A stretch of 64,000 nucleotides of DNA from JBCCVH01 sp942492555 (GCA_942492555.1 CALOEX010000004.1:1-64000); one strand, 5' to 3'. Positions 1 through 9,875 are shown, numbered from the stretch's first letter. A program made the numbers and translations. Notes: generated from the sequence alone by a model not told the origin.

Positions 1-100
1 GAACACCTATGCTACTTTTTAACTCACATTAGGAAAAACTATAAAAATAATTTTATATCCAAAATTTTGCAAAATTAAAAATATATGTTTATACACAAAT

Positions 101-223
101 ATGAACAAATCATATATGATAGTGTTCACTATCCCGAGCATACTGTTCACTACCCTAAGCTACTTCTTCATAGAAAGAAAAAACCTAAAACATCAAAAAG
201 AAAACAACCCCATGGCTTTTTGA
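101..223 (+). pseudogene. 5' remnant of a small membrane-protein gene family
   Basis: An ATG at 101 opens 40 codons whose product starts MNKSYMIVFTIPSILF and contains a membrane segment followed by FFIERKNLKHQKENN. This closely matches the N-terminus of the reverse-strand protein at 23069-23806 (MNQLYIIVFTIPSF..., then FFIERKKLKYQKENN). About 55 bp upstream (46-100) also match the reverse complement of 23807-23861, so gene start and leader are duplicated together. The reading frame ends at 223, where transposase-like sequence begins, so this looks like a gene cut by the adjacent IS. Its function is unknown. Confidence 0.6.
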
Positions 224-224
224 C

Positions 225-1359
225 TGCCCCAGCGTCATACTACGCAATAGCATAGCCAATTGGTATACCATCTATCAAAATTTCTTTAAGAAACGATGTG
301 GTCGCCCCCAGCACAAAAAGAGAGATGGGCAAGGAAGCATTCATCTCACCCGAGAACTATTCCAATTTATCAAAGGAGAAGATGGCGTCACAAGACTCTT
401 TATAGGAGATAAAAAGAACAACATAGGCTTCCTTGCTATTAAAAACCATCAAAAATATCAAACCCCCAACTCGATCTACATTAAGAAGAAGTATGACCAA
501 TACTGGGTCTCCTTTTGCTACGAAGAAACCTCAGAATCAACCCCTCTTCCCACAGAAAAAGAACATCTAAAAATCCTAGCCAAGAAAAGCCAAGAAGAAC
601 TCCTTCAATGTGTTGTCGGTATAGATAGGGGGATAGCCCGACCCGTACAAGCCTCCAATCAAGAAGTCTTTTTTGACCTAGCTCCCAACGAAAAAGAGAA
701 TAAAATCTACGCAGAAAAGAGAAGGTTGTTCTATCAAAAAAAACTCTCTCATCAAAAAAAGGGGAGTAATAGAAGGTACAAAACCAAAAAAAGACTATCT
801 AAACGACACGCTAGAGTAGCTAATATTAGAGATAATTTTTGTCATCAAGTCAGCAGAAAACTGGTTGATCACCCTAATACTCAAGTGATCATATTTGAGA
901 ACCTAGGAACCAAAAGAATGACTAAAAAAGCCCAAAGCAAAACAAGATGCTAGTGGCAAATATTTGCCCAATCAAGCAAGGGCTAAAGCAGGTCTCACTA
1001 GAAACATTTTAGACAAAAATTGGTATAAACTCGAAGCATATACTCAATACAAAGCTCAAAAAGCAGGAAAAGCCTTTTTCAAGGTTGCCCCAAATCATAC
1101 ATCCCAAGAATGTGCTCATTGCCATCACATTCACCCCAACAATCGTAAAACCCAATCTAAGTTTCATTGCGAAAATTGTGGACACACCGATAATGCGGAT
1201 TATAACGCTGCCAAAGTCATCCAATGGCGGGCAATACAGTTAATATTAAACTCTGGAACGGAGTTGTCAAAAAGAGGTGTACTCTCTCTTGGCGATATAG
1301 GACGTGGAGCCGACGTAAGACATAAGAAGGCTACAAATCCGACTTGTGCAGAGGCGTAG
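225..1359 (+). pseudogene. tnpB: IS605/IS1341-type TnpB (OrfB), 5'-truncated and frameshifted
   Basis: Conceptual translation gives a TnpB-like RNA-guided nuclease of the IS200/IS605 group. The N-terminal part (from about 225) carries NSIANWYTIYQNFFKKRCG. The RuvC-like residues appear in order: D in VVGIDRG (about 619), E in IIFENLG (about 890) and D in NADYNAA (about 1195). The zinc finger CAHC...CENC lies just before the last. A stop at 951-953 is followed by continuation in another frame from about 955 (GKYLPNQARAKAG), so a single-base frameshift splits the gene. No initiation codon is evident because the 5' end abuts the remnant at 101-223. It is probably inactive as protein; no TnpA partner is seen. 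The family assignment is strong and loss of function is inferred. Confidence 0.85.
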
Positions 1360-1376
1360 AAGCGTCAAAAAAGAAA

Positions 1377-1425
1377 GTAGCTTTAGCTACCGGAATCTCT
1401 CATGCTTTAGCTGAGAGTAGTTCAC
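1377..1425. mobile_element. IS605-type right-end hairpins
   Basis: Two short palindromes follow tnpB. The first is GTAGCT-TT-AGCTAC at 1377-1390. The second is CTCTCA (1397-1402) pairing with TGAGAG (1412-1417) around a loop containing GCTTTAG. Then comes TTCAC at 1421-1425. Subterminal imperfect hairpins followed by a TTCAC/TTCAA-like end are typical of the right end of IS200/IS605 elements, where TnpA recognises DNA and where the guide RNA of TnpB is made. The AbiEii-like reading frame resumes at 1427, which supports an IS boundary close to 1425. Confidence 0.55.
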
Positions 1426-1426
1426 T

Positions 1427-1666
1427 AGAAAACGCAATAAAGGCAGAGATTTCTTTGACCTGGTATTCCTAATCTCAAAAGGCATTAAACCAAACTATAC
1501 CTACTTAAAACAAAAAACAGGCATTGAAAACATGTGTATGCTCAAAAAAGCTCTTATTGACCACTGTACTAATATTGATATGACACTCCAAGCCAAAGAT
1601 TTCAACCCTAAACAAGTTGATACCGTAACTCATTTTGTTGATTATATCAAAACTGTTAATCCATAA
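1427..1666 (+). pseudogene. C-terminal fragment of AbiEii/AbiGii-like nucleotidyltransferase
   Basis: An open frame without a start codon encodes about 79 residues beginning RKRNKGRDFFDLVFLISKG and ending at a TAA at 1664-1666. The RDFFDLVFLISKG block resembles the conserved C-terminal helix of AbiEii/AbiGii (DUF1814) nucleotidyltransferase toxins, which pair with a transcriptional-regulator antitoxin in abortive-infection or toxin-antitoxin modules. The upstream catalytic part is missing, and the fragment begins exactly where the IS605-type right end stops. This suggests the element landed in or next to the toxin gene. No antitoxin is visible. The family call rests on one motif block. Confidence 0.5.
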
Positions 1667-1806
1667 AAAATACATACTACCTTGTCATACAGGTTTTTAA
1701 ATCCTACCTTTCCTACAGCATACCCTTTTATCATCATCACACCAGAAAAAAGTATTTTTTGATACAGCAAAAAATTTGTTCCAGATATAAAATTTTGTCC
1801 TGTTAT

Positions 1807-1836
1807 TTCGCTTCTCTCTTTAAAAGTGTAACTTTG
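1807..1836 (+). promoter_or_regulatory. candidate Bacteroidota-type promoter of ffh
   Basis: TAACTTTG at 1829-1836 fits the Bacteroidota -7 box TAnnTTTG. TTCG at 1807-1810, with an 18-bp spacer, is an imperfect -33 box (TTTG). The start site would fall near 1843, about a dozen bases before the ffh ATG. This is a pattern match only. Confidence 0.35.
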
Positions 1837-1855
1837 CTGTAAAACCAAAATAGTC

Positions 1856-3175
1856 ATGTTTCAGTTTCTTTCAGAAAAATTTCACAATGCAGTAAAACGC
1901 CTTAAAGGAGAGCATAAAATCACCGAGCAAAACATCAAGCCGACCCTTAAAGAAATCCGTCGTGCATTAATTGCAGCAGATGTACACTATAATGTCGCCA
2001 AAGATTTTGTCAATAAAGTAAAAGACAAAGCATTGGGTACAGAAATAAAAATCGTCGCGTCCCCTGGGCAAGTGTTTACAAAAATTGTTATGGATGCGTT
2101 GGTTGAATTGTTAGGAGAAAAACAAGTAGAAGTACGTGCTACGGGAAATCCCGCCGTCATTTTACTTGTGGGGTTGCAAGGTGCAGGCAAAACCACACTA
2201 GCAAGTAAGATAGCGACTCATTTTAAAGAACAAAATAAACAAGTACTCTTGACATCTTGTGACGTCTATCGTCCTGCTGCTCAGCAACAATTAGAAGTGC
2301 TTGCTAAAGCAATAGACGTAGATGTCTATTTGAATAAAACAGAAAAAAATCCATATAAAATCGCTCAAGAGGCAATTGCACATGCACATGCACATCATAA
2401 GAAAATTGTAGTGGTGGATACCGCTGGTCGGCAGGTTGTAGATGAAGCGATGATGAAAGAAGTCGTAGAACTTAAAAAACAACTAAAGCCTTCAGAAACA
2501 CTTTTTGTAGTAGATGCAATGATGGGGCAAACTGCTGTAGAAACAGCTCGGATTTTTCATGAACAAGTTGGTTTTGATGGCGTGGTCGTTACAAAAATGG
2601 ATGGTGATACACCAGGTGGGGTTATTTTAACAGTACTCAAAGTGACTGGCAAGCCCATTAAATTTATTAGCACGGGAGAAAAAACAATAGATTTAGAACT
2701 TTTTCACCCAGATAGAATAGCAAAACGTATTTTGGGCTTAGGTGATGTGATTTCTTTGGTAGAAAGAGCAGAAAAAGTTTGGGATGAAAAAGAAGCACAA
2801 AAATTGAATAAAAAATTATATAGTAAATCCTTAGACTTTAATGATCTTTTAGCACAGTTTAAACAGATTAAAAAAATGGGTACCTTAAAATCTCTTTTGG
2901 GTAGTATCCCTGGGTTAGGAGGCCTTGTGAAGAAAAATGCTTTTGATGAAAATGTCTTTACAGATTTTGAGGTGATGGTCAAGTCAATGACACCTAAAGA
3001 ACGTTCAAATCCTAATGTGTTGGATCAACGTAAACTTATGCGTATTGCTCGAGGAAGTGGTTTGGGAGAAGAAAAAGTAACTCGTTTGTACAAGCAGTTT
3101 TTGCAGATGGTGAGCATGACGAAAAAAGGGAGACACAAACAATATGTAGAGCAACTTATGCAAAGAAAAAAATAA
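1856..3175 (+). CDS. ffh: signal recognition particle GTPase Ffh
   Basis: Ffh binds signal sequences and SRP RNA and, with FtsY, docks translating ribosomes at the membrane. The 439-residue product has the N-terminal four-helix bundle (MFQFLSEKFHNAVKRLKGE) and then the NG GTPase domain. G motifs are GLQGAGKTT (about 107-115), DTAGR (about 188-192), TKMDGD and GGVILTV. The methionine-rich M domain follows, with IARGSG and a KQFLQM segment for SRP RNA binding. Length and architecture are normal. The ATG at 1856 gives the canonical N-terminus, and a candidate TAnnTTTG promoter lies just upstream. lepA follows 29 bp downstream in the same direction, so the two are probably co-transcribed. Confidence 0.97.
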   Translation: MFQFLSEKFHNAVKRLKGEHKITEQNIKPTLKEIRRALIAADVHYNVAKDFVNKVKDKALGTEIKIVASPGQVFTKIVMDALVELLGEKQVEVRATGNPAVILLVGLQGAGKTTLASKIATHFKEQNKQVLLTSCDVYRPAAQQQLEVLAKAIDVDVYLNKTEKNPYKIAQEAIAHAHAHHKKIVVVDTAGRQVVDEAMMKEVVELKKQLKPSETLFVVDAMMGQTAVETARIFHEQVGFDGVVVTKMDGDTPGGVILTVLKVTGKPIKFISTGEKTIDLELFHPDRIAKRILGLGDVISLVERAEKVWDEKEAQKLNKKLYSKSLDFNDLLAQFKQIKKMGTLKSLLGSIPGLGGLVKKNAFDENVFTDFEVMVKSMTPKERSNPNVLDQRKLMRIARGSGLGEEKVTRLYKQFLQMVSMTKKGRHKQYVEQLMQRKK

Positions 3176-3204
3176 AAATAGATACCCTGCAACAATTATT
3201 TTAT

Positions 3205-4995
3205 ATGAAAAATATTCGTAACTTTTGCATTATTGCCCATATCGATCATGGAAAAAGCACTTTGGCAGACCGTTTGTTGGAGGTTACTGCCACTATTGAT
3301 AAAAAAGATATGCGTGCACAAGTTTTAGATAACATGGATCTAGAGCGGGAAAAAGGCATTACTATCAAAAGTCATGCGATTAGAATGTCCTATTGCTATA
3401 AAGGAGAAACTTACATGCTTAATTTAATTGATACGCCTGGGCATGTGGACTTCTCCTATGAAGTTTCTAGATCTGTGGCAGCTTGTGAAGGTGCTTTGAT
3501 GGTCGTTGATGCACAACAGGGAGTAGAAGCTCAAACTATTGCGAATTTGGATTTGGCGTTGACACATGATTTGACCGTTATTCCTGTGCTGAACAAAATT
3601 GATTTACCCAGTGCTCGCATTGAAGAAGTAAGTCATGAAATTATACAGCTTTTGGGTTGTACTTCAGAAGAAATTTTACATGTAAGTGCAAAATCTGGTT
3701 TTGGTACAGAAACTTTGCTAACACATATTATAGAAAAAATCCCACCGCCAGCAGGAGATGTGCATGCTCCCCTACAAGCGATGGTATTTGATGCCGTATA
3801 TGATCCTTTTCGTGGCGTGAAGAGTTATTTTCGCATATTTAATGGCACGCTACATAAAAAAGAATCTGTGAAATTTTTACAAACAGACAATACATATCAA
3901 GTAGAAGAAATAGGGTTTTTAACCAATAAAGAAGTACCTGTAGCCACATTAAGTGCAGGGGAAGTTGGTTATATGCTCGCCAATATCAAACAATCAAAAG
4001 AAATTAAAATAGGAGACACAATCACGAGTGAAACCAATCCTTGTGCAAAAGCTATTGCTGGTTTTGAAGAAGTAAGACCTATGGTTTTTGCTGGCATTTA
4101 TCCTGTTACAGGACTTGAGTACGATGGTTTGCAAAGAGCATTGGAAAAATTACAACTTAATGATGCCTCCTTGATCTTTCAGCCAGAGTCCTCCGCTGCA
4201 TTAGGGTCAGGATTCCGTTGTGGATTTTTAGGCATGTTACACATGGAAATTATTAAAGAACGATTGGCACGTGAAAGTGATATTGAAATCATAATGACTA
4301 CTCCTTCTGTTGAGTTACGTGTGACAGATACAAAAGGCGAGATACGCATAATTCGCACTGCAGTAGAAATGCCCGCACCTGAACGTATTCAAGTATTAGA
4401 AGAGCCTATTGTACAAGCACAAATCATTACAAAAACAGAATTTATTGGTAAAATCATCGAGTTGTGCATCAAAAAACGAGCTGTGTTCAAAAATCAAATA
4501 CATTTGTCCGCAGATAGAGCAGAACTTCTTTTCCATATTCCCTTAAGTGAAATTATTTTTGATTTTTTTGATAAACTAAAAAGCATTTCTCGTGGCTATG
4601 CCTCCTTTGAGTACCAGCCTATCGGATTTGAGCCCGCAAGTCTCGTAAAACTAGACATCTTATTCAATGGTGAAAAAGTAGATGCCCTTTCCTCTATTGT
4701 ACATCGAGACAGCGCTTATGCTATTGGTAAAAAAATATGTGAAAAAGCTAAAGACATCATTCCTAGGCATCTTTTTGAAGTGCCAATACAAGCTTCTATT
4801 GGCAATAAAGTAATTGCGCGCGTTACCATCAAAGCACTCCGAAAAGATGTTACTGCCAAACTTTATGGTGGCCACGTAGAACGTAAAAAAAAGCTTTTAG
4901 AAGCACAGAAAAAAGGGAAAAAACGAATGAAAGCTATTGGAAAAGTACAAGTGCCACCTGAAACTTTTTTACATTTACTCAAAGCAAGAGATTAG
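3205..4995 (+). CDS. lepA: elongation factor 4 (LepA) GTPase
   Basis: LepA/EF4 is a ribosome-associated translational GTPase thought to remobilise stalled or mistranslocated ribosomes. The 596-residue protein shows AHIDHGKSTL (P-loop, about 11-20), the switch I region REKGITIKS, DTPGHVDF, and NKIDLP (G4). EF-G-like domains III and V follow, and the LepA-specific C-terminal domain ends FLHLLKARD. Length is normal. The last about 80 bp (from 4913) are copied twice downstream, at 9513-9592 and about 13075-13158, as part of the segmental duplication. Those copies are tail fragments only. Confidence 0.97.
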   Translation: MKNIRNFCIIAHIDHGKSTLADRLLEVTATIDKKDMRAQVLDNMDLEREKGITIKSHAIRMSYCYKGETYMLNLIDTPGHVDFSYEVSRSVAACEGALMVVDAQQGVEAQTIANLDLALTHDLTVIPVLNKIDLPSARIEEVSHEIIQLLGCTSEEILHVSAKSGFGTETLLTHIIEKIPPPAGDVHAPLQAMVFDAVYDPFRGVKSYFRIFNGTLHKKESVKFLQTDNTYQVEEIGFLTNKEVPVATLSAGEVGYMLANIKQSKEIKIGDTITSETNPCAKAIAGFEEVRPMVFAGIYPVTGLEYDGLQRALEKLQLNDASLIFQPESSAALGSGFRCGFLGMLHMEIIKERLARESDIEIIMTTPSVELRVTDTKGEIRIIRTAVEMPAPERIQVLEEPIVQAQIITKTEFIGKIIELCIKKRAVFKNQIHLSADRAELLFHIPLSEIIFDFFDKLKSISRGYASFEYQPIGFEPASLVKLDILFNGEKVDALSSIVHRDSAYAIGKKICEKAKDIIPRHLFEVPIQASIGNKVIARVTIKALRKDVTAKLYGGHVERKKKLLEAQKKGKKRMKAIGKVQVPPETFLHLLKARD

Positions 4996-5247
4996 GTAGA
5001 TGATGAACCTTGTCTCAAATACTCGTTCCATTACAGATTTGACATACAAAAAATGACACACGAAAAAGTGCATCATGCATAGTGAATGAAAATAAATAGT
5101 AACAGATCGGTACAAAAGAGGCATACACTTTTGTCAACTTGTGTATTTACTTATAGGATTATCAAATTTCATTGGGCATATAAGTTAAAAAGTGGCCTAG
5201 GGTTCCGGCCGCAACAGAGCAAGGTCACTTTAAATATCCCATATTTT

Positions 5248-8200
5248 TTACATAGTCTTCTTTTTGCTACTTTGACACTCTTTGATTCTCTTGGCTGTTT
5301 CTTTTGTAGAAGCATGTTCTTTGCCAAGGGTTTTTTCTCTGATTTGCAGTGCTTGTTTATACAAGTTGATAGCCTCTGGATATTTTCCTTGGGCGTAATA
5401 TACATTGCCGAGATTATGGTAGGCATCGCCGAGATTATTGAGGGTATTAGCATAGGAAGCATGTTCTTTGCCCAGGTTTTTTTCTTTGATTTGCAGTGAT
5501 TGGTTATACATGTTGATAGCCTCTGGATATTGCCCTTGGGCTTCATATACCAAGCCGAGATTATGGAGGGTTTGAGCATAATGAGTAGACTCTTTTGCTG
5601 CTGTTTTTTCATAAATTTTTAGTGCTTGTTTATACATGTTGATAGCCTCTGGATATTTCTCTTGGTTTTTATATACATTGCCGAGATTATTGAGGGTATC
5701 AGCATAGGAAGTATGTTCTTTGCCCAGGTTTTTTTCTTTGATTTGCAATGTTTGTTTATACAAGTTGATAGCGTCTGGATATTTCTCTTGGGCTTTATAT
5801 ACCATGCCGAGATTATGGAGGGTATCAGCATAGGAAGTATGTTCTTTGCCAACTGTTGTTTCATAAATGTCTAGTGCTTGGTTAAACATGTTGATAGCGT
5901 CTGGATATTTCTCTTGGGCTTTATATACCAACCCGAGATTATAGAGGGTATTAGCATAGGAAGCATGTTCTTTGCCAACTGTTTTTTCATAAATGTCTAG
6001 TGCTTGGTTAAACATGTTGATAGCGTCTGGATATTTCTCTTGGGCTTTATATACCAACCCGAGATTATAGAGGATATCAGCATAGGAAGTATGTTGTTTG
6101 CCCAGGGTTTTTTCTCTGATTTGCAGTGCTTGTTTATACAAGTTGATAGCCTCTGGATATTTTCCTTGGGCGTAATATACATTGCCGAGATTATGGAGGG
6201 TATTAGCATAGGAAGTATGTTCTTTGCCAAGGGTTTTTTCTTTGATTTGCAGTGATTTGTTATACATGTTGATAGCGTCTTGATATTGCTCTTGGGCTTC
6301 ATATACCAAGCCGAGATTATTGAGGGTTTGAGCATAATGAGTAGACTCTTTTGCTGCTGTTTTTTCATAAATTTTTAGTGCTTGTTTATACATGTTGATA
6401 GCCTCTGGATATTTCTCTTGGTTTTTATATACATTGCCGAGATTATTGAGGGTATCAGCATAGGAAGTATGTTCTTTGCCAAGGGTTTTTTCTTTGATTT
6501 GCAGTGCTTGTTTATACAAGTTGATAGCCTCTGGATATTTTCCTTGGGCTTTATATACCATGCCGAGATTATTGAGGGTATTAGCATAGGAAGCATGTTC
6601 TTTGCCAACTGTTTTTTCATAAATGTCTAGTGCTTGGTTAAACATGTTGATAGCGTCTGGATATTTCTCTTGGGCTTTATATACCAACCCGAGATTATGG
6701 AGGGTATCAGCATAGGAAGCATGTTGTTTGCCAACTGTTTTTTCATAAATGTCTAGTGCTTGTTTATACATGTTGATAGCGTCTGTATATTTCCTTTGGT
6801 TGTCATATACATCACCGAGATTATAGAGGGTATTAGCATAGGAAGTATGTTCTTTGCCAACTGTTTTTTCATAAATGGTTAGTGCTTGTTGATACATGTT
6901 GATAGCCTCTTGATATTGCTTTTGGGCGTAATATACATTGCCGAGATTATTGAGGGTATTGGCATAATCAGTAGACTCTTTGCCAACTGTTGTTTCATAA
7001 ATGGTTAGTGCTTGTTGATACATGTTGATAGCCTCTTGATTTTTATATACATTGCCGAGATTATTGAGGGTATCAGCATAATCAGTAGACTCTTTGCCAA
7101 CTGTTGTTTCATAAATTTCTAGTGCTTGTTTATACAAGTTGATAGCCTCTGGATATTTCTCTTGGTTTTTATATACATCACCGAGATTATAGAGGGTATT
7201 AGCATAGGAAGCATGTTCTTTGCCAAGGGTTTTTTCTTTGATTTGCAGTGATTTGTTATACATGTTGATAGCCTCTTGATATTGCTCTTGGGCTTTATAT
7301 ACTATGCCGAGATTATTGAGGGTATTGGCATAGGAAGTATGTTCTTTGCCAACTGTTTTTTCATAAATGGTTAGTGCTTGTTGATACATGTTGATAGCCT
7401 CTTGATATTGCTTTTGGGCGGAATATACATTGCCGAGATTATTGAGGGTATTGGCATAGGAAGTATGCTCTTTGCCCAGTTTTTTTTCTCTGATTTGCAG
7501 TGCTTGTTTATACAAGTTGATAGCCTCTGGATATTTTCCTTGGGCGTAATATACATTGCCGAGATTATGGTAGGCATCGCCGAGATTATTGAGGGTATTA
7601 GCATAGGAAGCATGTTCTTTGCCCAGGTTTTTTTCTTTGATTTGCAGTGATTGGTTATACATGTTGATAGCCTCTGGATATTGCCCTTGGGCTTCATATA
7701 CCAATCCGAGATTATGGAGGGTTTGAGCATAATGAGTAGACTCTTTTGCTGCTGTTTTTTCATAAATTTTTAGTGCTTGGTTATACATGTTGATAGCCTC
7801 TGGATATTTCTCTTGGTTTTTATATACATTGCCGAGATTATTGAGGGTATCAGCATAGGAAGTATGTTCTTTGCCCAGGTTTTTTTCTTTGATTTGCAAT
7901 GTTTGTTTATACAAGTTGATAGCGTCTGGATATTTCTCTTGGGCTTTATATACCATGCCGAGATTATGGAGGGTATCAGCATAGGAAGTATGTTCTTTGC
8001 CAACTGTTTTTTCATAAATGTCTAGGGCTTGTTGATACATGTTGATAGCGTCTGTATATTGCTCTTGGGCGTAATATACCAATCCGAGATTATAGAGGGT
8101 ATTGGCATAGGAAGTATGTTCTTTGCCCAGGTTTTTTTCTTTGATTTGCAGTGCTTGTTTATACATGTTGATAGCCTCTGTATATTTTCCTTGGGCTTTA

Positions 8201-9039
8201 TATGCCACGCCGAGATTATTGAGGGTATTTGCATAATCAGTAGACTCTTTTGTTCCTGTTTTTTCATAAATGTCTAGTGCTTGTTGATACATGTTGATAG
8301 CCTCTGGATATTTTCTTTGGTTGTCATATACCATCCCGAGATTATGGAGGGTATTTGCATAGGAAGCATGTTCTTTGCCAACTGTTGTTGCATAAATGTC
8401 TCGGGCCTTTTCGTATTGGGTGATAGCTTCCTGATATTTGCTCTGCTTATGATATATTGTCCCCATGTTTTGATGCGTTTGTGCAGTAATTTTTTTTGCT
8501 TTTTCTTCTGTTAGAACTAAGACTTTTTTGTAATAGTCAAAGGCAAGGGAGTCATTTTCCAAAAGGGCAAAAATATTACCCAGACTGTGTAGTTTGGCAC
8601 TTTTTGTTTCAAGGTGGTCAGCTTGATGTTGCTCACAGATTATGTGGTTTTCCATGGCATTTCTATGCAAACATTTTGCTTGGGGAAGTGCATGACAGAT
8701 TTTTAAAGCATGCAAAAAGATGGGGACCATTATATCATGCGGATGCTTTTTTGTATACTGGCCAAGGAGCTTATCAATCTCGTTCTTGTTGTTTTTATTT
8801 TTCGCTGGAGGAATGTTGAGGGTTTTTTGTAGTATACCGGCTATTTGATTAAGTGCTTTTTTGGATTCTGGATTGTCATAATTTCTTTTTTGGGTACGTA
8901 AAACGTCAATGTTTTGCAAAAGAACATCCGTATCGTTTTTACGTTGCCAGAAGACAATAGCACCAGCCATAATGAGACACAAGACGAGAAGTACCATCGA
9001 GTATTTTACATATTTTCTTTTTTTGTTGAGTTTGTTCAT
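5248..9039 (-). CDS. membrane-anchored protein with 25 kinesin-light-chain-type TPRs (copy 1)
   Basis: A 1263-residue protein. The N-terminus MNKLNKKRKYVKYSM, followed by one hydrophobic stretch (about 15-31), suggests a signal anchor with the bulk outside the cytoplasm. Residues about 35-180 form a helical linker. From NMGTIYHKQSKYQEA onward I count 25 tandem 42-residue repeats of the TPR_10/TPR_12 kinesin-light-chain type (LGxVYxxQxKYPEAINMYxQAL). Repeat 12 is four residues short (NVYKNQEAINMY). Repeats 8 and 25 carry a seven-residue insertion (DAYHNLG). Repeats 5-8 nearly equal 22-25, so whole blocks were copied internally. It ends with ECQSSKKKTM. TPR solenoids bind proteins; host interaction is inferred. 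A paralogue lies at 9876-12608. Confidence 0.85.
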   Translation of the reverse strand: MNKLNKKRKYVKYSMVLLVLCLIMAGAIVFWQRKNDTDVLLQNIDVLRTQKRNYDNPESKKALNQIAGILQKTLNIPPAKNKNNKNEIDKLLGQYTKKHPHDIMVPIFLHALKICHALPQAKCLHRNAMENHIICEQHQADHLETKSAKLHSLGNIFALLENDSLAFDYYKKVLVLTEEKAKKITAQTHQNMGTIYHKQSKYQEAITQYEKARDIYATTVGKEHASYANTLHNLGMVYDNQRKYPEAINMYQQALDIYEKTGTKESTDYANTLNNLGVAYKAQGKYTEAINMYKQALQIKEKNLGKEHTSYANTLYNLGLVYYAQEQYTDAINMYQQALDIYEKTVGKEHTSYADTLHNLGMVYKAQEKYPDAINLYKQTLQIKEKNLGKEHTSYADTLNNLGNVYKNQEKYPEAINMYNQALKIYEKTAAKESTHYAQTLHNLGLVYEAQGQYPEAINMYNQSLQIKEKNLGKEHASYANTLNNLGDAYHNLGNVYYAQGKYPEAINLYKQALQIREKKLGKEHTSYANTLNNLGNVYSAQKQYQEAINMYQQALTIYEKTVGKEHTSYANTLNNLGIVYKAQEQYQEAINMYNKSLQIKEKTLGKEHASYANTLYNLGDVYKNQEKYPEAINLYKQALEIYETTVGKESTDYADTLNNLGNVYKNQEAINMYQQALTIYETTVGKESTDYANTLNNLGNVYYAQKQYQEAINMYQQALTIYEKTVGKEHTSYANTLYNLGDVYDNQRKYTDAINMYKQALDIYEKTVGKQHASYADTLHNLGLVYKAQEKYPDAINMFNQALDIYEKTVGKEHASYANTLNNLGMVYKAQGKYPEAINLYKQALQIKEKTLGKEHTSYADTLNNLGNVYKNQEKYPEAINMYKQALKIYEKTAAKESTHYAQTLNNLGLVYEAQEQYQDAINMYNKSLQIKEKTLGKEHTSYANTLHNLGNVYYAQGKYPEAINLYKQALQIREKTLGKQHTSYADILYNLGLVYKAQEKYPDAINMFNQALDIYEKTVGKEHASYANTLYNLGLVYKAQEKYPDAINMFNQALDIYETTVGKEHTSYADTLHNLGMVYKAQEKYPDAINLYKQTLQIKEKNLGKEHTSYADTLNNLGNVYKNQEKYPEAINMYKQALKIYEKTAAKESTHYAQTLHNLGLVYEAQGQYPEAINMYNQSLQIKEKNLGKEHASYANTLNNLGDAYHNLGNVYYAQGKYPEAINLYKQALQIREKTLGKEHASTKETAKRIKECQSSKKKTM

Positions 9040-9183
9040 GATGTTTCAAATTAATTGGGCATACGCAAAGATCCAGCATTTAAACTGCATTCGGTCATGT
9101 AGGTTACCTAAATGCACTCTTTTTCGTTTAAAATTTAGATATTAAAGTTATTTTTTTTAAATGTATTTTGCTCCTATTGATTT

Positions 9184-9419
9184 TTGTCCATAAATAAAAG
9201 GAAAAACATAACAAATATAATGGTGTTGTTACAAAAAACACAAACTTGTCTACACCTCCTTCAAAATCCATGTGGTACAAACATGGTACACCACCGCATG
9301 AAATTAGCTATGAGATGTGTACAGAAAAAGATAAAAAGCACTTCGCAGAAGGACTGTTTAAAATGTACCAGTGTAATTATCCTTACCAAAAAGAAAAAAA
9401 TAAAAAACCAATAGAATAA
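9184..9419 (+). pseudogene. exported-GTPase gene remnant in unit A (internal deletion)
   Basis: This segment matches the 5' part of the intact GTPase gene (13630 onward): the frame SMWYKHGTPPHEISYE, then LFKMYQCNYPYQK. It then jumps directly to the last codons (NKKPIE, stop 9417-9419). The missing part, about 1.7 kb in the intact copy, includes the whole P-loop domain. The junction falls at a shared ACCAA..AGAAAAAAATA sequence present at both edges in the intact gene. The start region is also shortened, and the N-terminal signal peptide is out of frame. The identical fragment occurs in unit B. Confidence 0.8.
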
Positions 9420-9509
9420 TGACACATATAAAAAAAATAGGTATAGGCTATGCTTCATCATGCACAGTGTTGCTACGCCATTGTACACTCATCTATCAGA
9501 TGCGCAAAT
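9419..9509 (+). pseudogene. fragment of the small exported membrane-protein gene in unit A
   Basis: ATGACACATATAAAAAAAAT at 9419 matches the start of the gene at 15729, again overlapping the GTPase stop by one base. Five bases are missing near codon 12, which puts the signal peptide out of frame. After about 90 bp the sequence switches to the lepA tail at AAGGG (9510-9514). Confidence 0.75.
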
Positions 9510-9512
9510 AAG

Positions 9513-9592
9513 GGAAAAAACGAATGAAAGCTATTGGAAAAGTACAAGTGCCACCTGAAACTTTTTTACATTTACTCAAAGCAAGAGATTAG
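9513..9592 (+). pseudogene. lepA 3'-end fragment
   Basis: This is an exact-looking copy of the end of lepA (4916-4995), including the stop codon at 9590-9592. It is not translated as LepA because no 5' part exists. It records the duplication endpoint. Confidence 0.85.
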
Positions 9593-9798
9593 GTAGATGA
9601 TGAACCTTGTCTCAAATACTCGTTCCATTACAGATTTGACATACAAAAAATGACACACGAAAAAGTGCATCATGCATAGTGAATGAAAATAAATAGTAAC
9701 AGATCGGTACAAAAGAGGCATACACTTTTGTCAACTTGTGTATTTACTTATAGGATTATCAAATTTCATTGGGCATATAAGTTAAAAAGTGGCATAGA

Positions 9799-9846
9799 TG
9801 ACCGGGTCCTAGCACGTAGCTTTGCTACTATGCTAGGACCCGGTCA
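9799..9846. repeat. nested palindromic hairpin element (copy 1)
   Basis: A perfect 16-bp inverted repeat (9799-9814 with 9831-9846) encloses an inner hairpin GTAGC-TTT-GCTAC. Units A and C have only a short GGTTCCGGCC-like sequence at the equivalent place, so the element inserted here or was lost there. The central 28 bp recur at 22902-22929 with different outer flanks. It resembles a REP/MITE-like interspersed palindrome. It could also act as a bidirectional terminator between lepA-type and TPR transcripts. Confidence 0.7.
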
Positions 9847-9875
9847 CAATAGAGTAAGGTCAATCTTTATTCAAA

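Larger units (their letters stand above)
4913..9509. repeat. segmental duplication unit A
   Basis: The first of three tandem units has the order lepA 3' end, TPR gene (reverse), GTPase fragment, small membrane-protein fragment. The spacer 4996-5247 between lepA and the TPR gene recurs almost verbatim at 9593-9797 and 13159-13391. The upstream part 9043-9490 recurs at 12612-13057 with no difference noticed by eye. The unit ends in the sequence around AAGGG at 9510-9514, where the next lepA tail begins. Confidence 0.85.

Noticed and set aside
9184..9414. A 76-codon forward ORF as a gene (and its twin at 12753-12983)
   Set aside because: It is out of frame with the homologous GTPase sequence; the segment is a deletion remnant.
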